The notes: generated by a model from the sequence alone, not told the origin. A DNA stretch of 64,000 bases from Cheilinus undulatus (GCF_018320785.1 NC_054881.1:18476275-18540274); one strand, 5' to 3'; shown: positions 10,699-22,649, counted from the first letter of the stretch. Program-made: numbers and translations.

Positions 10699-13231
10699 AA
10701 AAATAATGAAAAAAGAATCTCTCCCTCTCAAAATGATTTAATTTGAAACTTTATTCACATTCGATTATGATTCGATTTACTGATGATTCTTTAAAATGAA
10801 GGACGATTTGGTTTGATCCGATCCAATTTAGTTTAGTTCGATTTGATCAGATGCATATAATTGTGAAATCTATGTAACATTTTGCTTTATAAAACTCAGA
10901 AAAAATGGGGGACTCAAGATCATTTCAAAACAGGCTTAGTGTCCTTGAGTTTATTTATAAGAGACCAAATCCCAGGTCTCCAGCACATTCTGCTATTATG
11001 TTCATGAACTGAAGTCTTCATCACACACACCTGCCCAGGTGTCTCATTGTAGGAAAAATATAAAAATGAGCATTTACTGGTACATAGATTGTGGCCCTTT
11101 CTCTACTTGTAACTTTTCTGGCTTTATTAATCCTGATAATAGAAAAAACTTCAGTTTTAATTTAACTAGTTTAACAATTAAAAGGAGATTTGAATAAAGG
11201 GACAGATCTCTGTGTGTTTGCTAGAACAGGAGGATGAGTTAAAATAATATTGTAAAGAGTATAATAAACACCTTGCTACCTCATGTGCATCTACAGCTAA
11301 CTAACTCTTTTAGAAAAGTTAAAGGTCATTGCGATTGGTGACACTGAGCAAAAGCATGGCGGTACAAGCTGGGGTAACATGCTGCAGCGCTGCAGTGAGC
11401 CACTCTCTAAGATTAAAGCCGATGCATTGACCCATTCATGTAACATTTATACCAATCCAGGGCTTCACGGGCAGATGATCTTTGACATACAGATCAGTTA
11501 ACCGATTCAGATTGGTTTATCTTTACACCACTAAGTAGGATAAAACCAAAAATGATCATTTTATAGATAGACTCAGCTAGCACTGCAAAAAAGATTTACT
11601 AAAAAGAGAGAAATGTACAAACTAGCTACATCTCAACTGTTTTCATTAAGTGCACTGTTTTGTCACAACTCGTTGAAATCCATCTGGAAGTTTTTCAAAA
11701 ACCACAATGAAGGTATCGTGATTCCAGGCTGTGCAATTACATAATTGCATATATAAGGATACAGTTAATTTTGTATGAAGTAGTACTTCAAAAGTTGACA
11801 AAATACCAGCAACAGTGCCACTATTGAACTATGTAGAAGTACCTTTATTTTTCAAAACTAACATTATTCTCCACATTTTTCTTGACAATCAAGCGAGAAC
11901 ACCCATGATACCATTTATGTTTTACATCATAATTGCATTATATATAACAGAGAACATCTCAGTGTATCTCACTGGCTCATCTTGTCCCTTTCTCCTCTGA
12001 TCTAATAAACAAGTTACGTACTTTTCCTTTAGTAGTGTACACATCTTCCTTCATGTTTGTTCATTAGTTATCTGCTATGACTTCCTAGATGGTTAATTTG
12101 GTCCATTATGTGAAAGTCTGCACAGTGAGCAGCGGGAGGGACATGACAGGCATCAAGGACTAGAATGTTATGTCCCCATCAAACAGGAGTAGACCGTCTG
12201 CTATAAACACATGCCCCTGTATCAGCTGTAGTCTTCTACTTAATCTTTAAAGTTTGATTCAGGACAGAGAGCTCTGTTCAGCATCAGCTTTGGAATAGGG
12301 TAAATGTAGCTTGTTTGGACGCCACCACACTACTTAAAAAAAAAAAACAGAGCTTAGCTACTATTTTAGTAGCTAAGCTATTTGATTCAGAAAACAATGG
12401 CACTACCACTGAGCTACTGGACATGTATTAAACTACTAATGTTGCTATATGCTGTGATGTTACAGGCCAACACTCTTTATGTCACATATATCTTGTATGT
12501 AAGGGCATTTAACACCTGATCTGCCTTTATCAACCAGTAGCTTAACTGTTATACACAGTCCACAATGGAAAATGAGCCTTAGAAGCCTTTAAGGTGAATT
12601 CCACTGTGTAGGAACTGAATATTTACATAACCAGTCAACAAGAAGCAGTTTAAGGACAGAGAAGCTATCTGCAGGTTTTTTATAGCAGATACTTGACGTC
12701 ACAGAAGGAAACTCCTCGGTTTAATCAAATTAAATCATGGCTTCCTTCCATTAATCTTCTTTGTGACTGTGTAAATAGTAGTGACTGTAAAAGAGTCTGC
12801 AGCAGGTCAGCAGCGGTTTGTAGGGTGAGAGCTATTAGTGACCGGGTTTAAGTGTTGTCGTAGAAAAACTTGATGCAGGCTAGTTTCTTTTTAGCAGGTA
12901 ATCAGCCACAGATTTTTGATTATCTTTGGATTATTTTGAGGTTCTTTTTTTTTTTTACCTTGATTGAGCAGGTTAGTAAGGGAGAGACAAGAAATATGAA
13001 GAGTGAAGGACCATGCATTAAACGGAGCTGTGATTGGGTCATACCTAGTTGTGCATTAGGGACTGAATCTTCTGTGTATGGGCACCTTTATAACTGAAAT
13101 AATAGAGCATCCAATCATGTCAAATCTTGTTCAGCTGTCAAAAGATGAAAGTTTTTAATTGTGATAAATCTCAGGAAAAAAAGCAAAAAAAAAAAAAAAA
13201 ATCAACGGCTTTTCTGTTTTTTCACTTGCAG

Positions 13232-13993
13232 CACAACATCAACATCATTCATAGGGACCTGAAGGCTGAGAACGTTCTGTTCACCTGCACTGGCTGTGTG
13301 AAGGTTGGAGACTTTGGATTCAGCACGAGGGTTTCAAATCGCAACGACACCCTGGACACCTTCTGTGGCTCCCCACCGTACGCCGCCCCCGAGCTCTTCA
13401 GGGACGAGTACTACCTAGGCCCTCAGGTAGACGTATGGGCCATGGGGGTCCTGCTTTTCTTCATGGTGACTGGCACTATGCCCTTCCGTGCTGAGACCAT
13501 GGGGAAGCTACGCCGCTGCATCATTGAAGGCATCTACATCATCCCCCCCTGGGTGCCGGGCCCCTGCCAGAGGCTCATCAAAGGCATCTTGAAGCCAGTC
13601 CCTGCCGAGCGCTACGCCATTGACCAGATGCTGGGCTGTGATTGGCTCTTACCTGTGGAGTTTCCCTGGTCCTTAGTGCCTCCTGAGCCTGTGAGCCCCT
13701 TGCAGAGCTTGCTGGATCTGGATCGAGGAGATCTAGAGGAGGAGGTGGAGGAGGAGGTCAGGGGCATGATGGAGGAGCTGGGCTTCACCCCAGAGCACCT
13801 GGAGAACAATCTGGTCAAGGACAGCCGCAGCCCGCTCACTGGCGTTTATCGAATCCTGCTGCACCGGGCCCAGAAGAGGAGGGGCTGTGACACTCCCCCT
13901 GTGGTCAGAGGGATGGTCAGGGACCCCAAGAGGGAGGGGCTCCGGGCCTACAGGGGCCTCAGACACACCTCCAAATTCTGTGTGATATCATAA
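13232..13993 (+). CDS. nim1k: nim1k exon 3: catalytic and activation loops, C-lobe and C-terminal tail
   Basis: Residues 182-434, stop TAA at 13991-13993. Acceptor AG at 13230-13231. Seen in order: catalytic loop HRDLKAEN (188-195, D190), DFG (208-210), activation loop [12 protein letters not shown] (224-235) with the AMPK-family T-loop threonine T224, and the C-lobe segment ending in MPFRAET and RLIKGIL. A glutamate-rich linker follows, then the NIM1-specific C-terminal tail with [15 protein letters not shown] and the ending [14 protein letters not shown]. All catalytic residues are present, so an active kinase is expected. The tail matches the human protein (TGVYRIILHRVQ, RHTSKFC), which separates NIM1K from other AMPK relatives. 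The frame upstream of 13232 is intron. Confidence 0.96.
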   Translation, partial: HNINIIHRDLKAENVLFTCTGCVKVGDFGFSTRVSNRNDTLDTFCGSPPYAAPELFRDEYYLGPQVDVWAMGVLLFFMVTGTMPFRAETMGKLRRCIIEGIYIIPPWVPGPCQRLIKGILKPVPAERYAIDQMLGCDWLLPVEFPWSLVPPEPVSPLQSLLDLDRGDLEEEVEEEVRGMMEELGFTPEHLENNLVKDSRSPLTGVYRILLHRAQKRRGCDTPPVVRGMVRDPKREGLRAYRGLRHTSKFCVIS

Positions 13994-14514
13994 CACAAAG
14001 AAGGACACTTAGGCACAGTTTTATACTGACATCTTTTATATCTATAAAACATAACAAGAACTATTTTTCTATATTACGGGAGAGTGACATCTAGCTTCTA
14101 ATGACTTTTATTAATATTCTAAAACTTTTCATAAATTTGTTATACTGCGCTTCAATGCAACTTTTTGGGCTAGTGTGTGAAATGTGAAAGTGCCTGAAGT
14201 TATCTTTAAAACTTATGGAAGTATTGGTTTCAAATACTAACTTGAATAACTTGATATTCACCCTTTAGAGGCCTGAAAACAGAAGAGCACCCACAGAGAA
14301 AACTCAAAGTGTAAACATTTTCTTCTAAAAGTCCCCAAGTTTATAAAAAAGAATCCACCAAGCAGCCCTAAGAATGTAGTTTGCTCTCAAAGAAGCCTAA
14401 AATTGCAGTGGTTTGCGATTTGTCTTTATGATTTAATTGAATGACTGTGTGAGCTATGATTGTAGCTTTCTTTAGAATGCATATACACAACACATCTCCA
14501 AATATTGGACTATT

Positions 14515-14553
<39 letters not shown>

Positions 14554-15999
14554 AAACTGCATTTAAAAAGCAAAACTTTTACACTTACTAGGTTTATACG
14601 CATACAATATTTCAAGGCTTTTTGTTTTAATCTTCTTGATTACAGTTTAAAGCTCATGAAAATCATAATCCATGACCTCAGCTGTCAAAGGATTACAATT
14701 TTTAATCCCAATTATCTGAGAATTTCCCATGTAAATTGCAATTAATTCCCCTTTTCTTGCACTTTGAAATTCCACAATTTTGCTCTAAACACTAGTTTTG
14801 TTTTGTTTTTTCAATTTTTTGTGACTTTTTTAACTAAGGGTAGTTGTCTTCCTGCTTTTATTTTGAAAGACAGCTTTGTGTGGATCAAATCTTATGGCAT
14901 GAGCTAAACTACAGAAAAGAAACTTGTTTGAAAAGAATATAAGGGAACAGAAAAATGTAAAGTTGTCTGCCAGAGTAGAGAGACAGAAGTTGGGATTAAA
15001 TTTACTGTTTTCTGGTATAAATCTGTGCGTGATTAGGCTTTTGATGACTATTAGGCCACTTTGGCTGATTTGAGAAATGTACCTCACAATGAAAAAAAAA
15101 AACACATCATGAGGCTGGCTGTTAACTTTCAGTGAAGACATTGACTAGAATTTGTAAAAGAATAGTTTTTTAAAAAGCCATTAAAATGTATATTCTTTAA
15201 AAGAAAAGTTTGGTGATTTTTTTCATTAATAAAGGAGTTTAAAAATCAACAGAGTATAAACACAGAAAAAAGACAATATTGCAAAACATTTAAAAGACAA
15301 AAAATATATAAGGATATAAAAGATTTTTTTTTCTAACAATAAAAAAGCAGGGCAAGCAGAGATATGACCCCTAAGTTTGATTTTTAATTGACACAAATAA
15401 AGGCTGTAAACAGTTACCTTTTATCAGTCTTGATTGATTTTGTGTTTTTTGTAGCTGGTTGTGATTAATCTCACATTTTTGTCACAATTTGAAATCCCGC
15501 CATTTTGCATTCAAACTGCTTTTGTTTCATTTTGATACTTTGTTAGGATAACTAACTTTGGATACAGACATGCTTTTGTTCTGAAGGGCAAGGAACTTTT
15601 GGTAAAGAGAAGATATGACTTAACAATGGAAAAAGAAACTTGTTATGGTTTGAAAATGAATGAAGGGAGCATTAAAAGGGTAAATATTTCAATCTCACAA
15701 GGTGTAGATGACTTGAATGGTCCACTGAGCTGCCTGAGAGTGAGTTAAAGGAGTGGTGGACTGAATTTAGATCACTGTGGCTGCAGGGAGATGCTGATGT
15801 GGAAGAACCAAAAGGGACAAAATGTTTTTGCATGGTTGTTTTTAGCTGTTTTTAGCTTTGCATTTCTCTTAAATGCACATGTACATTTTACTTTTGTCCC
15901 TCATGAGCCCACTCTGCTCCTGCAGGAGTCTCTGATTGTTTGCATGAACTAAATAAAGTGGTGCAAAAAAAATCGTGCGTCACGCAGCCTCCTTTATTA
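13994..15999. other. nim1k 3' UTR/flank, AT-rich
   Basis: Long poly(T) at 14517-14549. Two related segments at about 14735-14900 and 15462-15600 share ATTTTTGTCACAATTTGAAAT-like text and GATTAAT motifs and look like fragments of one repeat. The nim1k poly(A) site was not located. Confidence 0.35.
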
Positions 16000-16400
16000 G
16001 AGCACAGAGCAGGTGGCTGCTGCTGCTGATCTCGCGTCTTTGTGTCCTGTTTACCAAAGTTTCACTAAGTGCATGCGAGTAAACAGCAGTCCCGACAGCA
16101 GCTGGCAGGACACCAGATGATACTCGGGACCCCTCATCATCTCCCCAAACCGGTCCAAACCAGCCAGAACCCATCTTAGCTCGCTGCACCCCTCTGGCAC
16201 TGTAAACTGACTGACCCCCACGACTCCTCCCACTCGAGCCCTGCCCCCGACCCCCACCCTGAGGAAGCGGCAGATGGCGCGGCGTGGCTGCGGAGACATC
16301 TGCAGGACAGACAATAGGCGCTCTGTGCGGACCGCTGGAGCTGACAGGCCCAGAGCTGCGCTATTGTGCGCTGCGCCATACACATGCAGATGAGCTCTGC
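16000..16400. other. GC-rich unique island downstream of gadd45 copy A
   Basis: Much higher GC and CpG than the surroundings, with two Sox-type ACAATAG/CTATTGT motifs (16311 and 16361) and CAGATG E-boxes. Open frames here show no recognisable protein. Possibly a regulatory island; not proven. Confidence 0.35.
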
Positions 16401-17348
16401 TGGAGGAGGGACAGCACGTTTTTTTTTGTTACAGGGAGCAGATGACAGGCCTTAGCGCCTAACATGCAAATCTGCTGAGTTTTACACTTTTGTCAATTTC
16501 ATAACCCTCCACCCCCCCCCCACCCTGACCTCTTGGCACCCAAATTAAAAACTCTTATCTTTGCAGAAAGTGAACACACATCACAGAAACATCATGTTTT
16601 TGAACTTTTATTTTTCTTTTTCCACTTACAATCTCCAACAATTTGTTGAAATAAGTTTGTTTCCAAGATTTTTTCCATCATGATCCAAACATTATAAATC
16701 AGATCTTTTCATTCTATAAGTATCTAAATACAATTCTTTCTTTCTTAGCATTAACTTAATTTAGTCATTTCCTAAAGTGAAACCTTTAGAGAGTTGACTT
16801 TCTTTCTTTTTTTTAATTTTAGAATATATGTTTGTCATTGTTAAACTTCTAAAGTGAAACCTTTAGAGAATTAAGACAATTCTGGAAAGTGGGAAACATT
16901 TGCGCTGACTGCAACTGTTGTCATGTTGCTCAGCAAAGAAGCCATCTTTAAAAAGTCCTTTTTAAAAACGCCTCTTTCTCAGCACCGCTTCTTCTCCTGC
17001 TGCGCGTGCTTCAGGGTGCGACATTTGCTCTGTGGGGGCCACAGGACGCAGAACTCGCTTCTCCTTCCTCTCCAAACCTCATCCGCACAAAGAATGAGGG
17101 TCGATGTGTCGCTCTTGTGGCATACCTGACCTCATTCACATAAAGAATGAGAGTCATCTTGGCATGGACGGGACAAGAGGCGACGGTTCACGGGGGGCCC
17201 CTCGGGCCGGCGCCGTGCTGCCTGGACGGGAATCCTCCTCAGGAGTATCCAGGGATGAGCAGAAACAGGGTCATCCTGTTCATCAGGATGAGTATTTCCT
17301 CATAAGAAGCTTCACAGCATCAGATCAAGAGAGGAGCAGAGCCCCAGA

Positions 17349-17462
17349 TCAACGCTCAGGGAGGCTGATCTCAGGGACCCAGTCGTTCAGACGACGACTC
17401 TCCTCACAGAACACGTGCAGCTTCTCCAGAGCTGGATCCTCCCACGACCCTTCAGCTGGGTT
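17349..17462 (-). CDS. gadd45g: gadd45 gamma-like copy A, exon 3 (C-terminus)
   Basis: 114 bases including the stop (17351-17349). It encodes NPAEGSWEDPALEKLHVFC, then EESRRLNDWVPEISLPER, the GADD45 gamma-type C-terminus ending in LPE(R). The intron before it is 111 bp (17463-17573). This exon is identical to copy B exon 3. The 3' UTR and flank (to 16772) remain inside the inverted repeat and contain three stem-loops. Confidence 0.94.
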   Translation of the reverse strand, partial: NPAEGSWEDPALEKLHVFCEESRRLNDWVPEISLPER

Positions 17463-17573
17463 CTGTTCACACAAGAGAAGAGAGGCACAGTTAGGCTCGT
17501 GTTTTCTTTAAACATCTTAAGGATCTGTGAGACGATCAGATGATTAAAACGTCTGCAAGAGAGCTGAACGTAC

Positions 17574-17781
17574 CGTGATGAGGACGCAGTGAGCATCTTC
17601 GAGCTGCTCGGCCTTGTCACCAACAATCTCAGCCAGACGCTGCATGTCGCTCACTCTGACGATGCTGATGTCGTTGTCGAAGCAGAAGGACTGGATGAGG
17701 GTGAAGTGGATCTGCAGAGCGATGTCACACTCAAACTCCTCATCCATGGCCAGGACGCAGAAGGACACACTGTCCGGGTCA
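17574..17781 (-). CDS. gadd45g: gadd45 gamma-like copy A, exon 2
   Basis: 208 bases, acceptor CCACAG|TGACCC at 17781, donor ACG|GTACGT at 17574/17573. It encodes the core [19 protein letters not shown], the L7Ae-like strand-helix segment [18 protein letters not shown] and the variable acidic loop [13 protein letters not shown]. The sequence lies inside the inverted repeat shared with copy B and I find no nucleotide difference from copy B exon 2. The antisense frames over it are shadows. Confidence 0.94.
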
Positions 17782-17892
17782 CTGTGGACAAAATAAAAGA
17801 AGCACACATGAGATTTCATCCAAAGAAAATGAATCATTCTTCTCTAAACGTGTGATAAGCTGTTAAACTTAAGCAGAGAAACTCATACTTAC

Positions 17893-18035
17893 AGATTCAT
17901 CACTTTTGCGCACTCGTAGACGCCCACGGTGAGGGAGTCGTTGTCCTTAGCAGACACCAGGACCTCCTCTAGGGCTTTGCCGGTGCACTGGGCACGCTCG
18001 GTGCTTTTCTGGATCAGAACTTCCTCAAGAGTCAT
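17893..18035 (-). CDS. gadd45g: gadd45 gamma-like copy A, exon 1
   Basis: GADD45 proteins are small acidic stress and differentiation regulators with an L7Ae-like fold that bind MEKK4, PCNA, p21 and CDK1, acting in nucleus and cytoplasm. Exon 1 runs from ATG (18035-18033) to the donor CT|GTAAGT (17893/17892): 47 codons plus two bases. The N-terminus MTLEEV is the canonical GADD45 start and is followed by GKALEEVLVSA and LTVGVYECAKVMNL. Family genes usually have an intron near the GKAL segment; here that junction is continuous, giving a three-exon gene of 154 aa (human GADD45G is 159). An upstream in-frame ATG (18233) would lie above the TATA box and is rejected. The gene is transcribed leftward, head to head with copy B 7 kb away. 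The paralogue letter (ga or gb) cannot be decided from this window. Confidence 0.92.
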
Positions 18036-18139
18036 GATGAAGATGCTGAAGATAAGTCCACAAAGGGAGAGCTTTAGAGAGCTGATGAGATAGAAATCCG
18101 TAAAGGGAGCAGAGTGATGAGGCAGCTGCAGCCTCCTGC

Positions 18140-18190
18140 TTTTATACCCTTCAGCTCGTGCGGCGCAGAGAAAGCGCTGCGCTCTGATTG
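18140..18190 (-). promoter_or_regulatory. Copy A core promoter: TATA box and CCAAT box
   Basis: On the - strand a TATAAAAG motif lies at about 18139-18146 and CCAAT (ATTGG on +, 18187-18191) about 45 bases further upstream, giving a 5' UTR of roughly 75-80 bases before ATG 18035. Spacing is typical of an inducible TATA-type promoter. Confidence 0.7.
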
Positions 18191-18312
18191 GCTGAGGCTG
18201 AATGGTGTATTGGTATGATAATGCTATTGTCACAGCGTGGCTCGTGGCAGATTGATGGGGGTCATCGTGCCACGCACGCTCCCCCTCTGAGCAGCAGCAG
18301 CTTGGGCAGACA

Positions 18313-18322
18313 CTAAAAATAG
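18313..18322. promoter_or_regulatory. MEF2-type site CTAAAAATAG upstream of gadd45 copy A
   Basis: Exact match to the MEF2 consensus CTA(A/T)4TAG, about 170 bp upstream of the copy A TATA box. Binding is inferred from the motif only. Confidence 0.4.
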
Positions 18323-21249
18323 CTCAGTAAGAAAAGAAAGTTTCACCACTTCTTAGCACTTTAGTGCAAATGAATGAAAACACAGAAGTTGGTGCAAAGT
18401 GTAGGGGTGGAAAATGAACATGTAGTGCACTTTTGCATGCATTTCTAAAAGCTTTTGAACATTTACAGAAGCTTAAGCACTTTTTGGAAAAAGATCCAAC
18501 TTGTCAGAGCACCACTGGCCTTGTGATACATTTTATAACGTTTAAAAGCATTTTAAGACTTTAACACATGGAAAACTCAGTTCTGACACTTTTATTTTAA
18601 ACTTATATTGTAACTTTTTCATAACAAACTCAGAGAAAGTGTGCAGCTCCCTTCCCCCTCTCTAGCTGCAGAGAGAAAGGGCAGGTGGATGATGCCATCT
18701 GTGGACTAGAGGCTGGCCATAAAACGGCTCTATTGTGCACCAGAAGCCCTCTATTATCACGGTACCCCATACAAATGCAAATGAGCAGCGCGTGCCAGAA
18801 CGCTGTGCGTGCTGCGCAATCTGCGCCACCGGCCCATGCGTACCACGTGGCTATCAGCTGTCCTGAAAATCCTCGCTTGGTTTTTATTTATTTACTCTGG
18901 GGAGTTCAGGGGCCACACGGACTGAATTCTGCAGGAACTCTTGCAAAGTTTACTGCACTTTTGTTTGGTGTTTGTTGTGTGTGGATCCTCCCAGTGTTCT
19001 AGTCTGTGCCTGTCCTATGACAATCTTTAATAAAAACAACAGTTTCCACCACTTTTACGCAAAACAAAACGTTTACGCACAGCACCATTTGTCATGCTTT
19101 ATATTTCCATTTGCATCTCGTGCATAATTAGTGATACTAGCAAGGATTTCGGCGCACTCAACTATATCATATGTGTTTTCCTCTGAAAAAAAAAATAGCG
19201 TTGGCAGTTTGATTATTTTAGATCACTTTTACGCACAACAGAACTTTTACGCACAGCTCCATATGCCCTGCTTAATCATTCCCTTGCATTCCGTGCGTAA
19301 TTATTAATATAATCAAGGATTTAGGTTGCACTCATATAAATATTGTTTGTTTACCTCCACAGATATCTACTTTTCTAAGTTTCACTTTTACGCATGAAGA
19401 CTTTTACGCACGGTTGTTTTTCATCTGCACTACATATAAAACAGTTTCTCCCAAACTAATTGTGCTTATTTATTTTATTTTGTCTACATAATAAGTCCAC
19501 ACTCCCTGCATCAGGTCAGGCCTGCTGCCACTGCTGTGTAAAAATAAGAGGGGCTGGAGGGGAGAGGAGGTGCCGCAGACACAGGTTGGCGATGATTGAT
19601 TCAGCACTATTGTTCTGCTATGGGTAGAGCGGCAGATGGAGAACTGTCGCTATGAGGGAGGGACCCCCCTCTCCTCTCCTCTCTCCTAAACCCAGGTCAA
19701 CCCCGACCCCAGGGCGCGCCGCTCTTTTGTCTGCAAGTCTCCACATTGGCCGATCTGTTGTCTGAGTTTTGATTAAATTTGAATGGCAAAGAGACGCGCT
19801 TATGGTCTAAACTTTCACAATGAAAAGTGTTATCTGCAGACGATGGCACACTTTGAGGAGAGATAAAACTCACTGTTAGTTTGAGCTGTAAACACGTAAG
19901 AATGCTGAACCTGTGTTTTGCACAACAACAAAAAAAGTCTTATCTGCACGTTACAAATCATTTATTTATTTACACCACTTTCAGTTTCAACTCATCAGCG
20001 CATCAGCTGGCCGAGAGGCTTATCTGCGCCGATGTTTGATGTGGATCCAGCTGATAGTCACTCAAACACTGAGCTATTTTAGGAAGGATCAGCTTGCGTG
20101 GCCACAGGGCAGGCGCGTGCAAATCGATACCGACCTATTGTTGCTGAGGCACATCTGCCACACGGAGGCAACGCGCGACAGGTGCTGCTGGTCAAATCTC
20201 TTTTCTGGTGACCTGCGGCGGCGCAGTGAAGCCTTTAAACCTATTTGTAAAGATGGCTGGTGTCTGAAGCTGCAGGATAAGATGTTTAAATGTTTGTATT
20301 CTGGTGCTTTCAAGGATCATTGGATGATGCAACAAATAAAAAAAAATGGCAATCTTATATGTCACTGATTAAAGAGATGTTACATCACGTACGCTCACAT
20401 CATAACTTTTACGCACAGTTCATTCCCATATGCGTCATGATATTCTCTTCTAACTCGTACATAACTGGCAGTTTTGGCAAGAATTTTCCAAAAAAAAACT
20501 ATAGTTTATATTTTAGTTGAAATCAGTGCAGGCCTCTCAGTTTAATTTATGAAGTTTTTAGAGCTTTAAAAGACAAAACCCTCGACAGACATGGTTTCGG
20601 TTAAGGTAAACTTCTGCGCTCAGATTTAGTTTCACCTAAACGCATAAAAATCATAATCCACACAAAACCATCACGCCCAGCAGGTGCTGCCTGACTTCCT
20701 TTGTGCGCCCCTCCCTTCACCCCTCCCCTCCCCAGGGACAGATGGTATCTCCTGGTTGCTATGGAGAGTGATGCAGACAGAGAGATAAAGCATGCAGGCA
20801 TCTCCAGATGCCACGCGCCTCAAGTGAGGTCCAGCTTTACGCATGCAAAACAGCGGCGCGTGCCACTGTCTAATCAACAAAAAACACACCATGTAGTAAA
20901 ACTGCTGATGAGTTTGGAAGGTCTGACATGCGGATAGTAGAATGGCTGATGTAATAAAGTTATAAAACAGCATCAAACTGAAGAGGACCAAAGTTTTAAA
21001 GATGTGCAAAACAGCGTTTATTCTACACTTTTTATTTCACCAATCATTTTTTCAACTCTGATATGGCACATGGGATTTTAACACATTCATGTTTTATCCA
21101 AAGATCCAATCAAACCCGTTTAATTTTTCCAGAGAAGCAGAAATACTAAAGATAAGATCAACTTTATTGATTCCTCATTAGGAGACATTTGGATGCTAAG
21201 AGTGCTCACAACAGAGGGTCAGTTTAGAAGTAATAGAAAAAATAGACTT
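18323..21249. other. Spacer between gadd45 copies, left half: unique sequence, putative enhancers
   Basis: No exon recognised. Holds an octamer ATGCAAAT (18775-18782), CTATTGT Sox-type motifs (18730, 19607, 20135), the TTTTACGCA repeat and GC-rich patches near 18790-18850, 19560-19740 and 20700-20860. Little transposon sequence is visible. Confidence 0.4.
19051..19410. repeat. Degenerate tandem repeat with paired ACTTTTACGCA motifs
   Basis: Units start at 19051, 19225 and 19384 (about 174 and 159 bp apart). Each opens with ACTTTTACGCA followed 16-20 bases later by a second TTTACGCA copy; units 1 and 2 then share a TTGCATnnCGTGC(A/G)TAATTA block and CAAGGATTT. A lone related unit lies at 20405. 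It sits in the spacer between the two gadd45 promoters. Confidence 0.65.
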
Positions 21250-21359
21250 TCAAACATAAAATAAAGAAGAAAAATATTGATAATAATATAAAACAAAAAG
21301 TAATAATCTTATTTTGGACTCTATAATAACTGTAATGACATTGCATTCAAATACATGTA

Positions 21360-21772
21360 CTTTAATATGGAATTGGCCTGCCTTTTGCCACTTTAACAGC
21401 CACCATTTCTCTTGGAAGGATTTCAAAAGATTTTGGAGTGTTTCTGAGGAAATTTGTGCCTGTTCTTCCCGTAGCGCATTTATGACATCAGGCACTGATG
21501 TTGGACGAGGAGGCCTGGCTGGCAATCTCCATTCCAGTTCATCCCGAAGGTGCTAAGTGGGGTTAAAGTCAGGGCTCTGTGCAGGCCAGTCAAGTTCTTC
21601 CACACCAAACTCATCAAACCATGTCTTTATAGTCCTTGCTTTGTGCACTGAGGCACAGTCATGTTGGAATACAAAAGGGTCTTCCCCAAACTGTTGCCTC
21701 AAAGTTGGAAGCACAGCATTGACCAATGGACAAAGGGCACAAATTGACTTCATGAGTGAAAACACTGGCTAG
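21360..21772 (-). pseudogene. Tc1-type transposase, 3' fragment
   Basis: The - strand encodes the C-terminal catalytic part: LPTLRQQFGEDPFVFQHDCASVHKA (second catalytic Asp region) and WPAQSPDFNPT. A stop follows, then RDELEWRLPARPPRPTSVPD and a typical C-terminal helix segment. The N-terminal half and both inverted repeats are absent. Inactive. Confidence 0.85.
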
Positions 21773-22299
21773 ATGTTCCAGGTCAAGTATTACTCAAATA
21801 CCAGTGGATGTCCTACAGTCAAATTATCACTGAAGTTCAATTACTAGACTACTTCCTTCTAAAGATGCTAAAGCATTCAACCTGCTTTTTAAATGAACAG
21901 TTTTGAAACTTTGTTGTATTTTCATAATGCATTAGTGCAGTCCAGAATACACAGGTGTAATTCTAAAACCTAAACGAATCATTGCTCATTTAAAAAAGTT
22001 CAGACATAGTCTTAATATTTGGCCACTAAATGATCTGCCTAAATAATCTGTCTGGGTGACCTGTGCTCTGTGTTTGCTCTAGATTCAACCATGGAGACTC
22101 ATAGCGCACAGGTATGGCTACACCAACTACACACAGAACAACATGAGCACAGGATGTTATCTTAAAGGTCTGATTTTAGAAAAGAGAAGAAAGGGAGTGA
22201 AAGGAAAATATTTATCTTGCAAATGTAGGTGAGTAAAGGTGAAAAAAATGACCCCCAAATAATGCTCTACTAAGGCACAGACACTGAAAAATTGATTAA

Positions 22300-22518
22300 C
22301 CCTTCATAGCCAGTTGTGTCATATTTGATACACAGTTTTATGAGATCTTAATCTAATCAACATAATAATAATAGTAATAATAATAATAATAATATCATGA
22401 TATCATAACATGATCCAAAATTCCCTTTAAAACCTTTTGTTTACAACCTGATAAATGATAAAAATGCCCTTCAGTGAATTATCACTAGCCAAAAACACCT
22501 TGTGTTTAAAAATCAATA

Positions 22519-22559
<41 letters not shown>

Positions 22560-22645
22560 TGTGAAATGTTGTGGCATTTTTTCTTTTTATGGACTTTGTT
22601 CTAAGGTTAAATAAACATCTCATTGAAAAAAGAATTTTCTGGCTT
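22300..22645 (+). mobile_element. piggyBac-type MITE, truncated copy
   Basis: Starts at TTAA (22296-22299) then CCCTTCATAGCCAGTTGTGTC. It shares order and text with 52466-52769 (ATTTGATACA, GATAAATGATAAAAATGC, AAATAAACAT). A (CT)n(AT)n microsatellite has expanded inside it, and its right end is replaced by the L2 fragment. Confidence 0.6.
22518..22558. repeat. (CT)n(AT)n microsatellite
   Basis: A run of CT dinucleotides passing straight into AT dinucleotides. Confidence 0.9.
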
Positions 22646-22649
22646 TTAT

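Larger units (their letters stand above)
9208..13231 (+). other. nim1k intron 2
   Basis: 4.0 kb, GTTAGT (9208) to TTGCAG (13231). It holds a MITE with a tRNA-like insert (10081-10698) and a poly(A) tract at about 13184-13201. The acceptor-proximal frame from 13127 is intron, not coding. Confidence 0.85.
16772..17792. repeat. Left arm of the 1 kb gadd45 inverted repeat
   Basis: Reverse complement of 25031-26048 at about 99% by eye. It spans the exon 2 acceptor, exon 2, intron 2, exon 3, 3' UTR and about 570 bp of downstream sequence of copy A. Differences noted: five transitions in intron 2, one substitution near 17192, and small indels in a CTTT/T-rich tract near 16800-16815. Beyond 16772 only weak, patchy similarity remains. 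Confidence 0.95.

Noticed and set aside
13127-13231. In-frame extension upstream of nim1k exon 3
   Set aside because: It runs through a poly(A) and polypyrimidine tract; the acceptor at 13231 and alignment with the kinase place the exon start at 13232.
17589-17855. Long antisense frames over gadd45 exon 2 (also 24908-25234)
   Set aside because: They are shadows of the spliced gadd45 exon on the other strand; they appear in both copies only because the arms are identical.
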